The notes under the pieces are model-generated. The model was not told the DNA's origin, searched no databases, and worked only from the letters and a program-made list of their open reading frames with translations. From the NCBI GenBank assembly GCA_012295275.1, contig CM022673.1, forward strand, positions 26,854,761-26,918,760: 64,000 bases of DNA, written 5' to 3'. Both the position numbers and the translations under genes were made by a program. Source of the DNA: Chrysomallon squamiferum. Lineage: Eukaryota > Mollusca > Gastropoda > Neomphalida > Peltospiridae. Shown piece by piece: positions 1 to 12,427 of this stretch (the stretch's first letter is position 1; each line of letters opens with the position of its first letter).

Positions 1-251
1 TTATCTTGGAGATTAGACAACGTGGCCTAACTGAAAATGCTTACGTTCCATGGACTGAAAAGAAAAAAAAAAAGAAGAAAAAAAGAAACGTGAGGACAAC
101 ACAACAAAGACGCTTCTACGGCGGAGGCATAACTGAAGCTCGCTCGTAACTCAGATTATAGCTCGCAACTCAAAGCAGAAACTCGCACGGACGACTGCTC
201 GTAACTCGGAAAGCTCGTAAGTTGGTGCACTTGTAAGTCAAGGTACCACTG
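1..251. mobile_element. Tigger-like MITE, right part (copy A)
   Basis: The right half of a palindromic element. It ends with repeated ctcgtaa and ctcgtaagt words and the terminus that reads cagtggtacc on the other strand. The full copies at 11874, 22449 and 35955 show both termini and a TA at each edge, as expected for pogo/Tigger elements of the Tc1/mariner superfamily. It lies 120 bp upstream of exon 1. There is no coding capacity, so it is non-autonomous. Confidence 0.7.
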
Positions 252-370
252 TTTATATATTATGTACGTATGTATGTATGTATGTAAGTATATATATATG
301 CATATACACGCGCACACACACACATAAACAAACACTCACATATTCCTGTTTGTTCAGACTGCACAGAGTC

Positions 371-3018
371 ATGTTTGTTATTCTTTGCCTGTGTGTGCTG
401 ACTGTGGCTGACGCCTGCGTCACGGTGAAGCCGAGACGGACGGACATAACTGACAAGGGCTACTCGAACATGTTTCACGGTTGGGTGGATGTGCAGAGAC
501 AAGGAGTGAAGAATGACTACTGCAGGTTTGTTACAACAGCTTAACGTAGGTGACTTTGTCTTTTACTTTTTACGTAACCAGTGGCGTAGCTAAGATACGA
601 CAAGTATGACGCTTGCACTGTCAAACATCCGTTAATCCGTCCAGCGAAACCCGATGTCCATTCATTGCACAAAATACATACAAAAGACAAGCGCCCAGGT
701 TATCGACCACTTATCAGTAGCACACAAGAAGACCGATGTTGTTGTTGTTGCTGTTGCTCCTAAAAAACGCCTCCGCCAGTTGTTCCATTTCTGGCATTTT
801 ATTTCTCACCCTTACTAATTGGTGTTCCGTCACCTTAATTGATGACCCATCACCTTAATTGATGTACTTTTGTCCACAGTTTGTAGGACAATCAATCACA
901 CTCTACACATGAAAGGATCCAGAAAGCACTCCACCGCAAGCTGACAAGTAGGAAGCCGTGTCCCGGGTACACGTGACGTACTCCAATCCCAGCTGGAAGA
1001 GCTTGTGCTTGTCTTCTTAGGTGCGGCGGGACTTCCTTGATTTCTGTCCACCAGCAGATGGGCTTCCTTGTTGGCGTTATCTGTCTTGAACAGGAGAATG
1101 AGCTCGTGTATGTTCAGGTGTGGTTTCACTGCTCTCTTGGCCAACCTGCTCTTTTAACCTTCACAGTTGTTGTTCGTCCTAGGAGTGTCGCTCCTGAAGT
1201 GGTTCTAAATCGTCAGAGGAAAGTTGCCATTAATCCATGTATCACGAAAGTACTCATTGAACTGAAAGCAAGCTAGCAGATCCGGTGTGTGGGTCACAAC
1301 AAGGTTGTATCCATCCACAACACGAGTAACTGGAAGGAACGCTAGTCCAACAAACATACGGAACCACTTGCGTACTTCCTCACTGGACCAGTAAGCAGAG
1401 GGGAGGCCCAATTCTTGAAGATTCCGAAACAGGGCTTGGCCGAAGTGGAATAGGCATCCCTCCAGATGTGTAGATGGAATCAAATCACGAATCACATTGT
1501 GCACTGCGATTTCAAAATCCATGATCATAGTTTTAGGTTCAAATGTCAAGTTCATCCCAGTAGCTTTCACCTTAAGCAAGTTCACCAGTACATTGATCCC
1601 TTCTTGTCCGGTAATAGACAGAATCGGATCCCAACTGCGTCTTGATCCACTCGCCTTCCAGGTGTACATTCATGGCTGCCTATGGTGTTTGCGGGACCTT
1701 TTTCGCTCTCTGTCGGGACCATCTGGATTTGATGCCCTCAAACATACTCAGCTTGGAAGCTATGTCCTGTGGTGTTGCGTCTCCATACCCAGTCAAAAAC
1801 TTCTTCCTCTCCTCTTCATATATCTTCGGGATACTGGCCAGCTCCTCCCGTGCTCGCTACCGTATGATGTTGGTCAGTAGGTGGAGAGCAACTTCGTTCT
1901 CAGGAGGAATGGATGTTGTCCTTATTAATTTTTATTCATGTCTTTTTCTGCCAATACTGAAAAGTTAAGGTGTCAAAGTCAAACGCTCCTTAATGTGTCC
2001 AGTCAACTCATCGCACAAACAAAAGACAAGCGCCCAGGTTATCGACCACTTACCAGTAGCTCACATGAAGACCGATGTTGTTGTTGCTCCTAAATCACGA
2101 CTCGGCGCTTTTTTAAATAAATTATACTGTTGTACTTCACTAAAGGTGACTTAAAAATCAGCTGTACAATGTTCAAAATCTTTGGTGCAGGTATATTTGT
2201 GTAAATTAAATTTTAAATAGACCGTCGTATGATTTCATCACAACGATTGTTTTTTTTTTTCACTCTATGTATTTTTATTACATTTTTGTCCTTCAAGGAG
2301 ATGCATTATTGTGTATGTATACGGTAAATATGTGTGTGTATGTGTGTGTTTGTTTGTTGTTACGGTGTGTAATATATGTAATTATAAAGATAGAAAGAAA
2401 GAAAGAAAATTAGATAGACTGATAGATGGACAGACAGACATATAGACATATTGAAACATAGATCCACAGACACATAGACAGACAGACAGACAGGTATATA
2501 TATATATATGTATATGTATATATATGTACACTGACACATGTAATATTATAATTCTAGAGTTGTCGGTCCATCCAAAGGCTTCCCATTTAAATGGCTGTCA
2601 TGCGCATTGGCCGGAACCCAGGGTGAAAGTCAGTATAACTACAACGCACCTAATGGCGGTGTGACCTGGTTTGACCCCGGATATTCAGGCTCGTGGTTGA
2701 TGGAGGATATGAACGGAGACGGGCGGGATGACTATTGCAGGTAATCGCTGTAACACTGAGAATATTGTTTTATCAAAAATAAACAGTAAAAACATAAATG
2801 TGTAGACCTTTCCAAATTATATAAGATATCCGGACTGTATTTTAAAAATTGTTCAAGAAAAGAAAGTTTAAAAGGAGAACAAAATAAGAATGTAAAGAAG
2901 AAAGGTTGAGAGTTTCCGTTTTGTAAATAACTGATCGAAACTTTGATATATATATATATATATAAAGCTGATATATAAAGCTTATGACAGTAACCAGTTA
3001 CCTCACACACACATACAC

Positions 3019-3053
<35 letters not shown>

Positions 3054-3666
3054 ATCTGAGCATCACTTGTAAAATCATGTTAATGTACTGCACTAGGACA
3101 TAAAAAATCTACTGGCAATAATACGAACAGAGATATATATAAATATGTGTATATATATATATATAGTAACTCACGGTATGTTGTTTTGCTGGTAAGAAAC
3201 AATATATATAAATGTGGGTATCTAAGATGTGAATAATTAACATTGTTTCTGACCACTAAAACAACATACCGTAAGTTAATAAAAAAAATAATTTTGAGCA
3301 TTATAAATTTAAAAAATAATTTTAGAATATTTTGAAAATTATAAATTAAAAAAGTAATTTTAAAATATTTTGAAAATTATAAATTAAAAAAATAATTTTA
3401 AAATATTTTGAAAATTATAAGTTTATAAAATAATTTTATTATAATTTTAAATTTACCAGTCAAAAAAAAAAAAAAAAAAAAAAAAAATCGATATCGTAAT
3501 CACGGCTAGATATTAAATCCAGTTTTTTATCGGTTAGAATGTAAATTTTTGTAGATGTGTTGGAGTTAACCCGAAGACGTATATATCGTGCATGCTGGCC
3601 GACCGGTTTGGTTTTAACAGCAATCAGTATAGCTTTACTATAAAAGGATCTGGAGGGTGCCACTAA
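371..3666 (+). CDS. Secreted DYCR-module (FG-GAP-like) protein, copy A
   Basis: Three coding exons, 371-525, 2558-2740 and 3555-3666 (TAA 3664-3666), give 149 aa. Donors are TGCAG|gtttgt and TGCAG|gtaatc; acceptors are ttctag and tttgtag. Both introns are phase 2 and split the Arg of D-Y-C-R, so exon 2 (183 nt) is symmetric. Residues 1-15 (MFVILCLCVLTVADA) look like a signal peptide. The body has two DYCR modules: WVDVQRQGVKNDYCR at the end of exon 1 and NGDGRDDYCR at the end of exon 2, each followed in the next exon by (V/C)VG, about 6-8 residues, then SC-x-LA. The D-x-N-G-D-G-x-x-D loop resembles the calcium loop of FG-GAP/VCBS repeats, so a small extracellular repeat protein is inferred; no function is known. 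A polyA signal AATAAA lies at 3719-3724. Intron 1 holds a dead MULE. All sites are intact. Confidence 0.8.
620..2095. mobile_element. Direct repeats flanking a MULE relic
   Basis: A stretch of about 130 bp at 620-763 is repeated in the same orientation at 1971-2095; both contain gacaagcgcccaggttatcg and the following gaccacttaycagtag. The MULE relic lies between them. Copy B has one such stretch (about 12675-12810) and no MULE, which is what recombination between direct repeats would leave. Copies C and D have different sequence at this place. Confidence 0.55.
896..1935 (-). pseudogene. MULE transposase relic
   Basis: Read from about 1935 down to 896, this is a degraded relative of the transposase at 24286-25368. 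Recognisable pieces are SKLSMFEGIKSRW and LEGEWIKTQLG (about 1740-1620), then after a frameshift MDFEIAVHN, GCLFHFGQALFR and a RTNNNCEG block. Breaks seen directly: in-frame stops near 1859 and 1684, a frameshift near 1600-1650, a stop at 1207-1205 where the relative has Trp, and a stop at 1156-1154 just after the NNNCEG block. The DDE-type acids D (in DFE) and E (in CEG) survive, but the gene cannot make a protein. It sits in intron 1 of the copy A gene, on the opposite strand. Confidence 0.75.
2380..2515. repeat. GAAA/GACA/GATA tetranucleotide tracts
   Basis: Short agaaagaaag and gacagacaga runs followed by (TA)n, just upstream of exon 2. The same composite tract precedes exon 2 in copies B (13070-13140), C (27890-28060) and D (37320-37470). 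Confidence 0.8.
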
Positions 3667-4056
3667 ACAAAAGACAAACACGTTAAACACATTTCACAAA
3701 ACGTTGAGTGTCGTACTTAATAAATAAGTCATAAAGAAAAAGTTTGTAAGTGTTTTGTGATAATATACAGAAATAAACGGTTAACGATTCTTTCACCCTT
3801 TGACGGATCTGTTTATTACCACAATTTCCTTTGTTTTCTCAACCAACTAAACTATGCAAAGGTGGCATATGAAAACACACACACACACACATACACACAC
3901 AAACACACACACACACACACAAAAACAAACAACAGTCATTGACTAAAAGTAAACAGAGCACTTACTGACAAGAATGGCTACTAGGAGGCTTCATCAGCAG
4001 AATTCGGAATAAAAGTTTATCATTTATTTTTCTTTGAATTTCTTACATACATACAT

Positions 4057-4096
<40 letters not shown>

Positions 4097-4199
4097 TATT
4101 TAATAATACACATGCTTACATGCTTACATACTATACATGCATACATAACTGGGCGCATGCACACATACATACATGAACAGATATTAACATACCACCAGA

Positions 4200-5590
4200 T
4201 CGATCAATTATCTCAGACTGTGGGTCGGAATCTTGTAACATTTCCTAATGCATTGACTCCGAGACAAGCTAGTTTTTGTTAAAAATACAGATGATAGTTT
4301 ATCTAAAATATCTAAAACCAAAAATACCAACAAATTCATTTTTAGTCACCCTGGATATTGATTCCATGTTCACTAACATAAACATCGAATGCGGTTTAGA
4401 ATCTGCTGAGAGAGCGTTCCAGAATTACCCCGATTCAGAAAGACCAACCGAAAGTATCATAGAATTACGTGAATTACATTTAAAGGGCAACGACTTTAAG
4501 TTTAACGGGGAAATGTAATTAGCAAGTTTGTGGTTTCGCCATTTTTTGCCTCTATTTATAATACAAAATTGGAAGAAGCAACCAAGAAGCCATTTTATGA
4601 AATCGAGAGATTATTCAAAACGAGTTCTGTGGAAAATAAATCTAAAACGTCAGAGAATCAGAAAAGCCCTTGGATCCATCAGACACGTTTTAAGCCATCT
4701 AAAATCCAAAGTAATATTCCACCTCACTTGGGTACCGAATCTACAGCGATCTGTAAGATGCAGGCTCCACGACGTATAAAATCTCAGTCTACGTTGAATA
4801 GCGAACAAACAAAAAGTGAATATCAGATCCGAACTAATCTAGACTGAGATTCCAAAAATGCTGTGTACCTGATAACATGTAGAAAACATTATGTCGGCCA
4901 ATCCCAAAATATGTTACGAGTCAGAACTGCTTGTCACGAATACGGCTTGAAGTTGACATTCCTGTCGCCAAACACTTTAACCTACCTGGTCATATATTGG
5001 ATTATAATTTTGAAATAATCCCAATAGAACAAACACCCATTCTCGAGTCCAAAACTGAAACAGACCTTTTCAGACTTGAACGAGAAGCGTTTTGGATTCG
5101 CAACTTACAAACCCTAAAACCATTTGGAATAAATGTTGACTCGGGCAAATGTAAAGAGAGACATAAAATAATTTTCCAAATAATTTATAATAGCCGCAAC
5201 GTTGACAGTAAAATTATGAAGGAGCAGTATTTTAATTTACTTTCTAAATAGTTTTAAATAGATTTAGAGATGTTCTGTCTTTCTGTAGAAAATGTAATGT
5301 TAAATATGACTGAACGCTTCTGCATATAGTTTTAAAAAGTTTAATACATAATAATAATATAATAAAGAATAATATATAATCAAACGCAAGTATTTTTTAT
5401 GGTATCATAAATAATAAATTATAAACTTAGGGTGTAATTAAATATGATGTTTATTATTAAACGGAAATGTTTATAATTGATCACTGGCTGATAAAACTGC
5501 TACTTATTTTTATTTTTTAGTTGCTCAGTAATAACTGTTAATATTAACATATGTTCGGGTTTTGTTAAACATTAATTAATGTTATTTCTA
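4200..5590 (+). mobile_element. Penelope-like retroelement relic (copy A)
   Basis: Three reading frames must be combined. The RT part has LVTLDIDSMFTNI and NDFKFNGEM (4276-4518), then VVSPFFASIYNTKLEEATK (4530 on), like the RT core of Penelope-like elements. A GIY-YIG endonuclease-like segment follows at about 4850-4930 (VYLITC then HYVGQSQNMLRVRT), then VAKHFNLPGH and FRLEREAFWIRNLQTLKPFG (4931-5251). The RT catalytic core is missing or unreadable and there are several stops and frameshifts, so it is dead. It occupies the same place in all four duplication copies and was therefore inserted before the duplications. Confidence 0.7.
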
Positions 5591-5834
5591 ATACATAAAT
5601 GAAAATTATTAATTCTTATATTATTAATTCGAGATAAAGCTGAAACAAAATTCACATGGCCATTGTTATTCATGGCTCTTGGATACAACGAGAATTATCG
5701 AGACCACAACGCCAAGCATTTCCTGATTTAGTTTGCGCGCTTAACGACAATGTATGGGAACATAACTCTTGAACCTTTATCGACGTGTTTCATGTTCTTT
5801 TTATTAACAAAATTCAAAACCTTTTAGAATTTTA

Positions 5835-5892
<58 letters not shown>

Positions 5893-6077
5893 GTAGTAGT
5901 AGTAGTAGTCATAATATGATTTACGTACTTTCCGTTAAAAATGAAAGCCACAAATACGACTGCGTTTACAAAATGAAACTGCCTCCAATGTAATATAATT
6001 ATACTGTGCTTCTTAAATAATTTCTAATTTTCCAAAATTATTATCTGTATTAAGTATATAATTGATATTTAGTAGTC

Positions 6078-6126
<49 letters not shown>

Positions 6127-6753
6127 TAATAATGACACATATAAAGAGCTAGTAACAACGATGACAGTACCACCAGCAGAAACGTATCTACTATAATAAT
6201 GATGATGATAATATAAATAAAACAATAAAAAAAAAAACCTTGAAAAATACCGATAAAATATTTGATTCAAATTTGCCTATTATTTTTACTCATATTTTCT
6301 TATTATTATCATCAGCAAATAATTTCAAACTGTCTTTGAAACATTCGAAAATTATTTTCTTCCGAAGCAGTGATGGAAATATATATATTTTTGAGTTCTA
6401 TATAAATGACGAAAGCAATGCTTTATTATCAAGTTAGAAGGTCAGTGTTCGTGAGTGCGTGCCTGCATGTGTGTGTATGTGTGTGTGAGTGTGAGATCAA
6501 ACAAATACCGGGAAACATTTTATTTCATCTACTGTGATGTTAGTTCTATCAATTATTAGCTGACGCTTCAAAATACTAAAATAGATTATTATATTACATT
6601 TTTCTTTCTGTTTTCTTTCACATCAAATTTATGGGAAGTTTCAATGAGAAAGAGAATAGATTTTAAACTACATAAGAACAAATAAAGATACTGAATATAA
6701 AATTTATTTTTATTTCAAAGTACAAAATTAAAAAAAGTTATAATAAAACAGAC

Positions 6754-6793
<40 letters not shown>

Positions 6794-7728
6794 CAATAAA
6801 ATATTGCAGTATTTCATTTACACTAAATTAATTATTCATAAATTATATAATTTTTGTTGCAGTTTCTTTCTTTTCATTTCACTTATGATCAATCTGAAAG
6901 TGAAAGAAATATAATTTAATGAATATATATATATATTAAATATCACTTATATACTTCACAGGTAAAGTAGTACAGATAATAATTTTGGAACGATCCGATA
7001 ACCGAAAATACAAAATATCCATATTTTTCATATTTAGTTGTTTAATAAATCTCTTTTCATTTTATTATTATTTGTGGTAAAGTGGTAGCAGTAGTAGTAG
7101 ATGTTGATGTTGCTGTTGTTGTAGCAGTTGTAGTAGTAATAATATTAGTTGTATTACTAACAGTAGTTGTAGTAATAGTATTAGTGGTGGTGGTTATGGT
7201 GGTCTAAGTAGAAGTAGTAGTAGTTGTAGTAGTAGTATGACGTTATTGCTGTAACAGTTATGTTTTTGTAGTGGGGGTTTTGGTATATGTTGTATTTCCA
7301 ACCAGTAAATCAAAGAGCATCGTGCAAAATCATTCCACGCGACGTAAAACAAATTATATGTAAATTTAGATCGACTGATGCAGATTGGTGGTTTTTCTCT
7401 GATCTGCTGTTCACTTGATAGATGGGCTGACTGTCACATATAACAATACGCCTGTCTCTGTTTCAGTTAAACCTGGTTTCTCGTTTCTCCAGGTCTGTAA
7501 CAAATATCTGTGTTTAACATGTCAAACTGCCAGCATGCTGAATGAACGGGAGAAGTTAAACAATGCATATGTATGACAGTGATATTTCCGAAAAATGTTA
7601 AAACTAACAAAACAAAAATCTTAATGAAAACAATGATTATTTATTTATTCATCAAAATCCTCATTCAGCATCTGCAGAAATTATTATATCATTGTTTTCA
7701 AGTTAATATAGCACATGACGATTAGTAT

Positions 7729-7785
<57 letters not shown>

Positions 7786-8600
7786 CATTCTTTTCTTCTG
7801 TTGCTTTTGTTGTAAACTTTATGTTTATTAAACGTTGGTCGTATAAACACAATGTATTTACGTCATTTATAAATAATAACGTTCAAGTAAACTGTTTATC
7901 TTTAGTTTAACAAGTTAGTAGGTTAGTGCAACAGCATTCTGTAGAAGTGATGATTTCTTGTACCTCTTACTGTTATTGACGAAAATGTATTCGAAACCAG
8001 GACCTATCAGTTTATAGTCCAAAAATTTATTTTTTTACGATAACACAGATATCAAACATGCCTTTCATTTATTTTTATTTTATTTTTTTATTTTATTATA
8101 ATTATTATTTTTTTTATTTAGATTGTTTTATTTTATTATTTATTTATTTATTTAATTTTTCAATTTCTCTTTCTTTTTTTTTTTTTTCTTACACGTATCA
8201 ACATTATCAAATATGACAATATAAATACCACATAATAGATTTAATTCAGAAAAAAAAATTAAATATAAAGCCTTAATTAGTTTCTCTCAGTATATTATCG
8301 TTCAGTTTGGTCCAAGAGAAACAATTTGTAGAAAAGAAGATAAGGTTCATCTTGGGATAGCAGTCTGAGATAAAGCTTAGCATCGACATTATATTATATT
8401 TTATATTTATCTAAATAAATATATATATAGATTTGTTTTATGATTTTACTTCGTAATATTTTTTTCTAGTGTATCGATAAGAATGAATAATGAACTTTTG
8501 TGTGAACATTTCGACTACCAGTGTATAGGTCATTATTTTCCAATATTAATTGCTTTTTTTTTTAAGTAAAGGTTTTGAATTATACTTTTATATAGTTTTG
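5591..8600. other. AT-rich non-coding stretch with AAT microsatellites
   Basis: I see no gene here. It holds (AAT)n or (TAA)n tracts at about 5836-5910, 6077-6135, 6753-6787 and 7724-7785, and interrupted AGT-rich sequence at 7080-7260. The parts equivalent to copy B 15950-16140 and 16700-18380 are deleted here. Confidence 0.6.
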
Positions 8601-8990
8601 TATTAAGATTCAACATATTGTCATGACAAAACGCCATATGCTGTTATCAGTCGTGTTATACTGTATCATATCAATCAACAACAAAAATCTTAGTGTGAAA
8701 TATCGTCATTTGCACTGGTATCGCACCACTTCACAGAGTCATATTACGCCATGTTTTAATGTCAAATACGCAGGTGCTTTTATCAAACGTGTTATACTAT
8801 ATCATATCAATCAACGGCAAATTATCGGTGTGAAATATCGTCATTTCTACTGGTATCGCACCACTTCACAGAGTCATATTACGCCACGTTTTAATGTCAA
8901 ATACACGTGTGTGTTTGTATTACTGTGTTTTTATATATACAGAGTGCTACAGACTGATAGAGATAACGAAACAGTTCAGTAATTTAGAAT
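8600..8990. repeat. Dispersed repeat, two tandem units
   Basis: A repeat of about 150-160 bp with the core ctactggtatcgcaccac occurs twice in tandem here and again at 18484-18650, 19900-20160 and 33330-33560. In this copy an open frame of 119 codons runs across both units (8623-8982), with VKYRH-x-x-WYRTTSQSHITP twice. The frame is not kept in copy C, where it closes after 16 codons, so I treat it as a repeat of unknown class rather than a gene. Confidence 0.6.
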
Positions 8991-9469
8991 CAGAGTAAAT
9001 TAAGCATAAGAGATAGACTGGTAGACAGGCAGACAGACAAATTGAAAGAGAGTAGAGGGATGAATGAATGGATGGATAGACAGATGGATGGATGAATGCA
9101 TGCATGCATGGATATAGAAAGACAGACATATAGACAAACAGACAGACACAGTCAGACAGACAGACAGATAGATAGACAGCGGTATCAAAACCAGAATAAA
9201 ACAAATACATTTACCTGAAACGTCATATAGGTAAATTATACCAAACAGTACCATATATATTTTATTTCAGTCCATATGATATATATTTTATTTCTCAAAG
9301 CAGATGTGATAATAGTGCACTGAAACTGCATAAAATGCAACGTGTTAAAGTAGCTTTAAGTGATGACCAGTAAACTGCAAACTGTTAGATGTTATGAACG
9401 TTCACTATATAACTAGTTCCAATCACTGGCTAAAATTCCATAAGGAGACTGTCTGTACAACACGTTTTG

Positions 9470-9690
9470 CTATTCCAGTTAAAAGATTTGCTGTTGCAAA
9501 CTGTATACTTTGAAAGTAGCTTTATCCAGTGACCATACAGAGATTGTTATTATAAATTGTACAGTCTGAAATTAGCTTTATCCTGTGACCACTCAGAGAT
9601 TGCTATAATAAATTGTAAGGTTTGAAAATAGCTTTATCTCTTAACCAGCATTGCTGTCAAACAGTTTGCTAATATAAACTGTACAGTGGA
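9470..9690. repeat. 56-bp minisatellite, about 3-4 units
   Basis: Imperfect units of about 56 bp (attgctattataaattgta, then cagtctgaaattagcttta, then tccagtgaccactcagag). Copy B has about 5 units (20600-20900) and copy C about 8 (34370-34850). Confidence 0.75.
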
Positions 9691-9817
9691 GAAAAAACAA
9701 CAACAACACAAAAGAGCCATGGTTGTGGAAGAGCAATTTGATCGATAAACGCACGTGCTAGAAACTTTTTCTGAATGTCATCTGTCCACCTAAAATTCGT
9801 TTCAAATTGGTGAAAAG

Positions 9818-9848
<31 letters not shown>

Positions 9849-9984
9849 ATAACCTTGTTTACTCAGAAGTAAACATCAGAGACATATTTTTTTGGACTGA
9901 CAATTAATCTTTGTGTCGATCTAAACATTTCGTCTAGACGTTACTACGTCAGCGACATTGTTTGCAATGTTCTGTCAGCAGCAT

Positions 9985-10275
9985 ACACAGATACACACGA
10001 ACATACATATATACATACACACATACATTACATACATACATACATATATACATAAATATATACATACATACATACATTACATACATACATACATACAAAT
10101 ATTCATACACACATACATTACATACATATATACATACACACATACATTACATACATATATACATACACACATACATTACATACATATATACATACACACA
10201 TACATTACATACATACATACATACATATATACATACACACATACATTACATACATACATACATACATATAAATAG
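9985..10275. repeat. ATAC tetranucleotide repeat
   Basis: About 290 bp of (ATAC)n with attac interruptions. Open frames across it are low-complexity artefacts. A short version is at 21220-21262 in copy B. Confidence 0.9.
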
Positions 10276-11468
10276 ATGCACACAAGAATGCCGAAAGACA
10301 AAAGAATATTCGAAATCCTGAACTGCAGATATAGACTGCCTCTTTAAATATTTCATTTTGACAGGGAAAATACGTGCACATACACAGAAGTCCCCCAACA
10401 AAACAATAAATAAATAAATAAATACATAAATAAAATATTAATAAATCAATAATAAAAATAACAACAAAACTCAACACAAAAAACCCAAAAAAGTATAAGG
10501 AAGTATATATATATATATAAAATTCAACAGGCACATTCATTATTTAGAAATTAATTATTTTTCTCTTTTTCTTTTTTATTTATTTACTGATTTTAAAAAA
10601 GAAATAAAAAATATATTGCCTCTTTAAATATTTCATTTTGAGAGAGGGAACATACATGCGCATACACAAAAAACCCCAACAAAACAACAATAAATAAATA
10701 AAATGTTAATAAATAAATAATAAAAATAAAACAACAACAAAACCCAACAACAACATTATTATTTTTTTTTAAATCAGTAAATAAAGAAAAAAGAATAAAA
10801 GAGAAAAAAAACGTAATTTTCAAATAATGAATGTGCCTGTTGAATTTTCTGTCAAATGTAGCGTTATTATTATGTACGTCTGTCTTTAGATTACCTGTAA
10901 CCTTCTGTCAACAATTAGTTACCTGTAACCTGTCAACAATTAGTTACCTGTAAAATAACTGTTCTCTAGTAGACTTTTTTCTCATAATGCGAGTCATTAT
11001 AGTTCATTACTAAACAACATCTAATTCTGTTTTGTTTGTTTGTCTGTTGTTGATTATATTTATTTATTTATTTATTTTATTATTATTTTTAAAGTATTTA
11101 TTTAACTTTTTTAAAATGAAAATCATATTCTTCTTCATCATCGTGATCTTTTTTTTTTTTTTTTTTTTTTTTTTTTCTTCTTTTTCTGGTATCATCTTCA
11201 TCATCGTCATCATCATCATTATCATTATCACTGTTGTTGTCGTAATTTCGTTTTCTAATCGGATATTAATTTTTGTCTCTCTTAAATGTGAAAATTTAAT
11301 TACAAATATTTATATTTTATTCAATTTATTTCAGTTTGTTTTCAGTGCAATTCGTATAATTCATCCTTCTTTTTATATTGTTTACGGTAAAACAATTATA
11401 TATATAAATATATGTCAGTTTACTTCATTACAACATTCGATAGTGGAAAACCATCACGGTAAGTCATA

Positions 11469-11520
<52 letters not shown>

Positions 11521-11671
11521 CACACACACATACATACATAAACATATACATATATATATTTTTACTAAATTACTTATAAATTACTAACTTTAAAATAAAA
11601 GATTTTTTTTTTTTTTTAATAAACTGACTTACTAATTCTTTTTTCTTTTTTATCGTCGAAGAATTTGTTCT

Positions 11672-11712
<41 letters not shown>

Positions 11713-11872
11713 TTTTTTTTTTTTGTTAAGACGCTTTTATTTGTTTTACCTGATACTTTATTTCAACAAAACTATTATTTTACCAGTTTATAAAAATACT
11801 TTACTTGCTCTTGAACATTATTTTCAAAATGTAAACTCTTATGTGTGTTTTTGTGTGTGTGTGTTTGTGTGT
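10276..11872. other. Non-coding tail of copy A
   Basis: No gene seen. It holds two copies of an A-rich block (10325-10540 and 10615-10850) sharing tgcctctttaaatatttcat, poly-T tracts, TCA/ATC triplets near 11190-11240, and (TA)n near 11500 and 11680. The block around 11400-11470 recurs at 21750-21800 and 35380-35430. Confidence 0.6.
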
Positions 11873-11873
11873 A

Positions 11874-12310
11874 CAGTGGTACCTTGACTTACGAGTTTAA
11901 TTCATTCGTTCGGTGAACGAGCTCGTAACTAAATTTTTCTCAACTGAAATTAACTGTAATACCGTTAATCGTTTTTAAATAAGAAAAATATGTGTATAAA
12001 TGACAAATATTGTATAAAAACAAAATAAAAGAGAATGTAAAGAAATAAGTTGGTTTTGTAAAGTGCATTTATCTTGGAGATCAGACAACGTGGCCTAACT
12101 GAAAATGTTTACGTTCCATGGACTGAAAAGAAAAAATAAGAAAAAGGAACGTGAGGACAACTCAACAAAGACGCTTCTACGGCGGAGGCATAACTGAAGC
12201 TCGCTCGTAACTCAGATTATAGCTCGCAACTCAAAGCAGATACTCCCGGACGACTGCTCGTAACTCGGAAAGCTCGTAAGTTGGTGCACTCGTAAATCAA
12301 GGTAGCAGTG
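11874..12310. mobile_element. Tigger-like MITE, full copy (copy B)
   Basis: The left end is cagtggtaccttgacttacg after TA; the right end is caaggtagcagtg. The ends are imperfect inverted repeats rich in ctcgtaa/ttacgag words. There is no coding capacity. It ends 118 bp before the exon 1 ATG. Confidence 0.75.
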
Positions 12311-12427
12311 TTTATATATTATGTACGTATGTACGTATGTATAAGTATATATATATGCATATACACACGCGCATACACACATACACACAAACGCTCACAT
12401 ATTCCTGTTTGTTCAGAGCACAGAATC

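Larger units (their letters stand above)
1..11873. repeat. Segmental duplication copy A
   Basis: First of four head-to-tail copies of one block. The same order recurs from 11874, 22449 and 35955: Tigger-like MITE, exon 1, exon 2 and exon 3 of the DYCR protein gene, Penelope-like relic, then (in A to C) a 160-bp dispersed repeat, a 56-bp minisatellite and microsatellites. Exon 1 starts are 12,057 bp (A to B), 10,705 bp (B to C) and 13,489 bp (C to D) apart; the last distance includes a 4-kb MULE insertion. Copy A lacks the stretch equivalent to about 16700-18380 of copy B, and with it the Gly-Ser peptide gene. Its left edge lies outside the window. Confidence 0.85.

Noticed and set aside
3460-3690. 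Minus-strand frame (MFNVFVFCLVAPS...) repeated near 13758, 28716 and 38505
   Set aside because: It is the reverse complement of exon 3 of the DYCR genes; the plus strand has the acceptor, the frame and the stop.
9949-10321. Open frames rich in Thr-Tyr-Ile-His across the ATAC repeat, and similar frames at 21758-22150, 36374-36707 and 51235-51570
   Set aside because: Pure microsatellite translation; no start context, splice sites or conserved domain.
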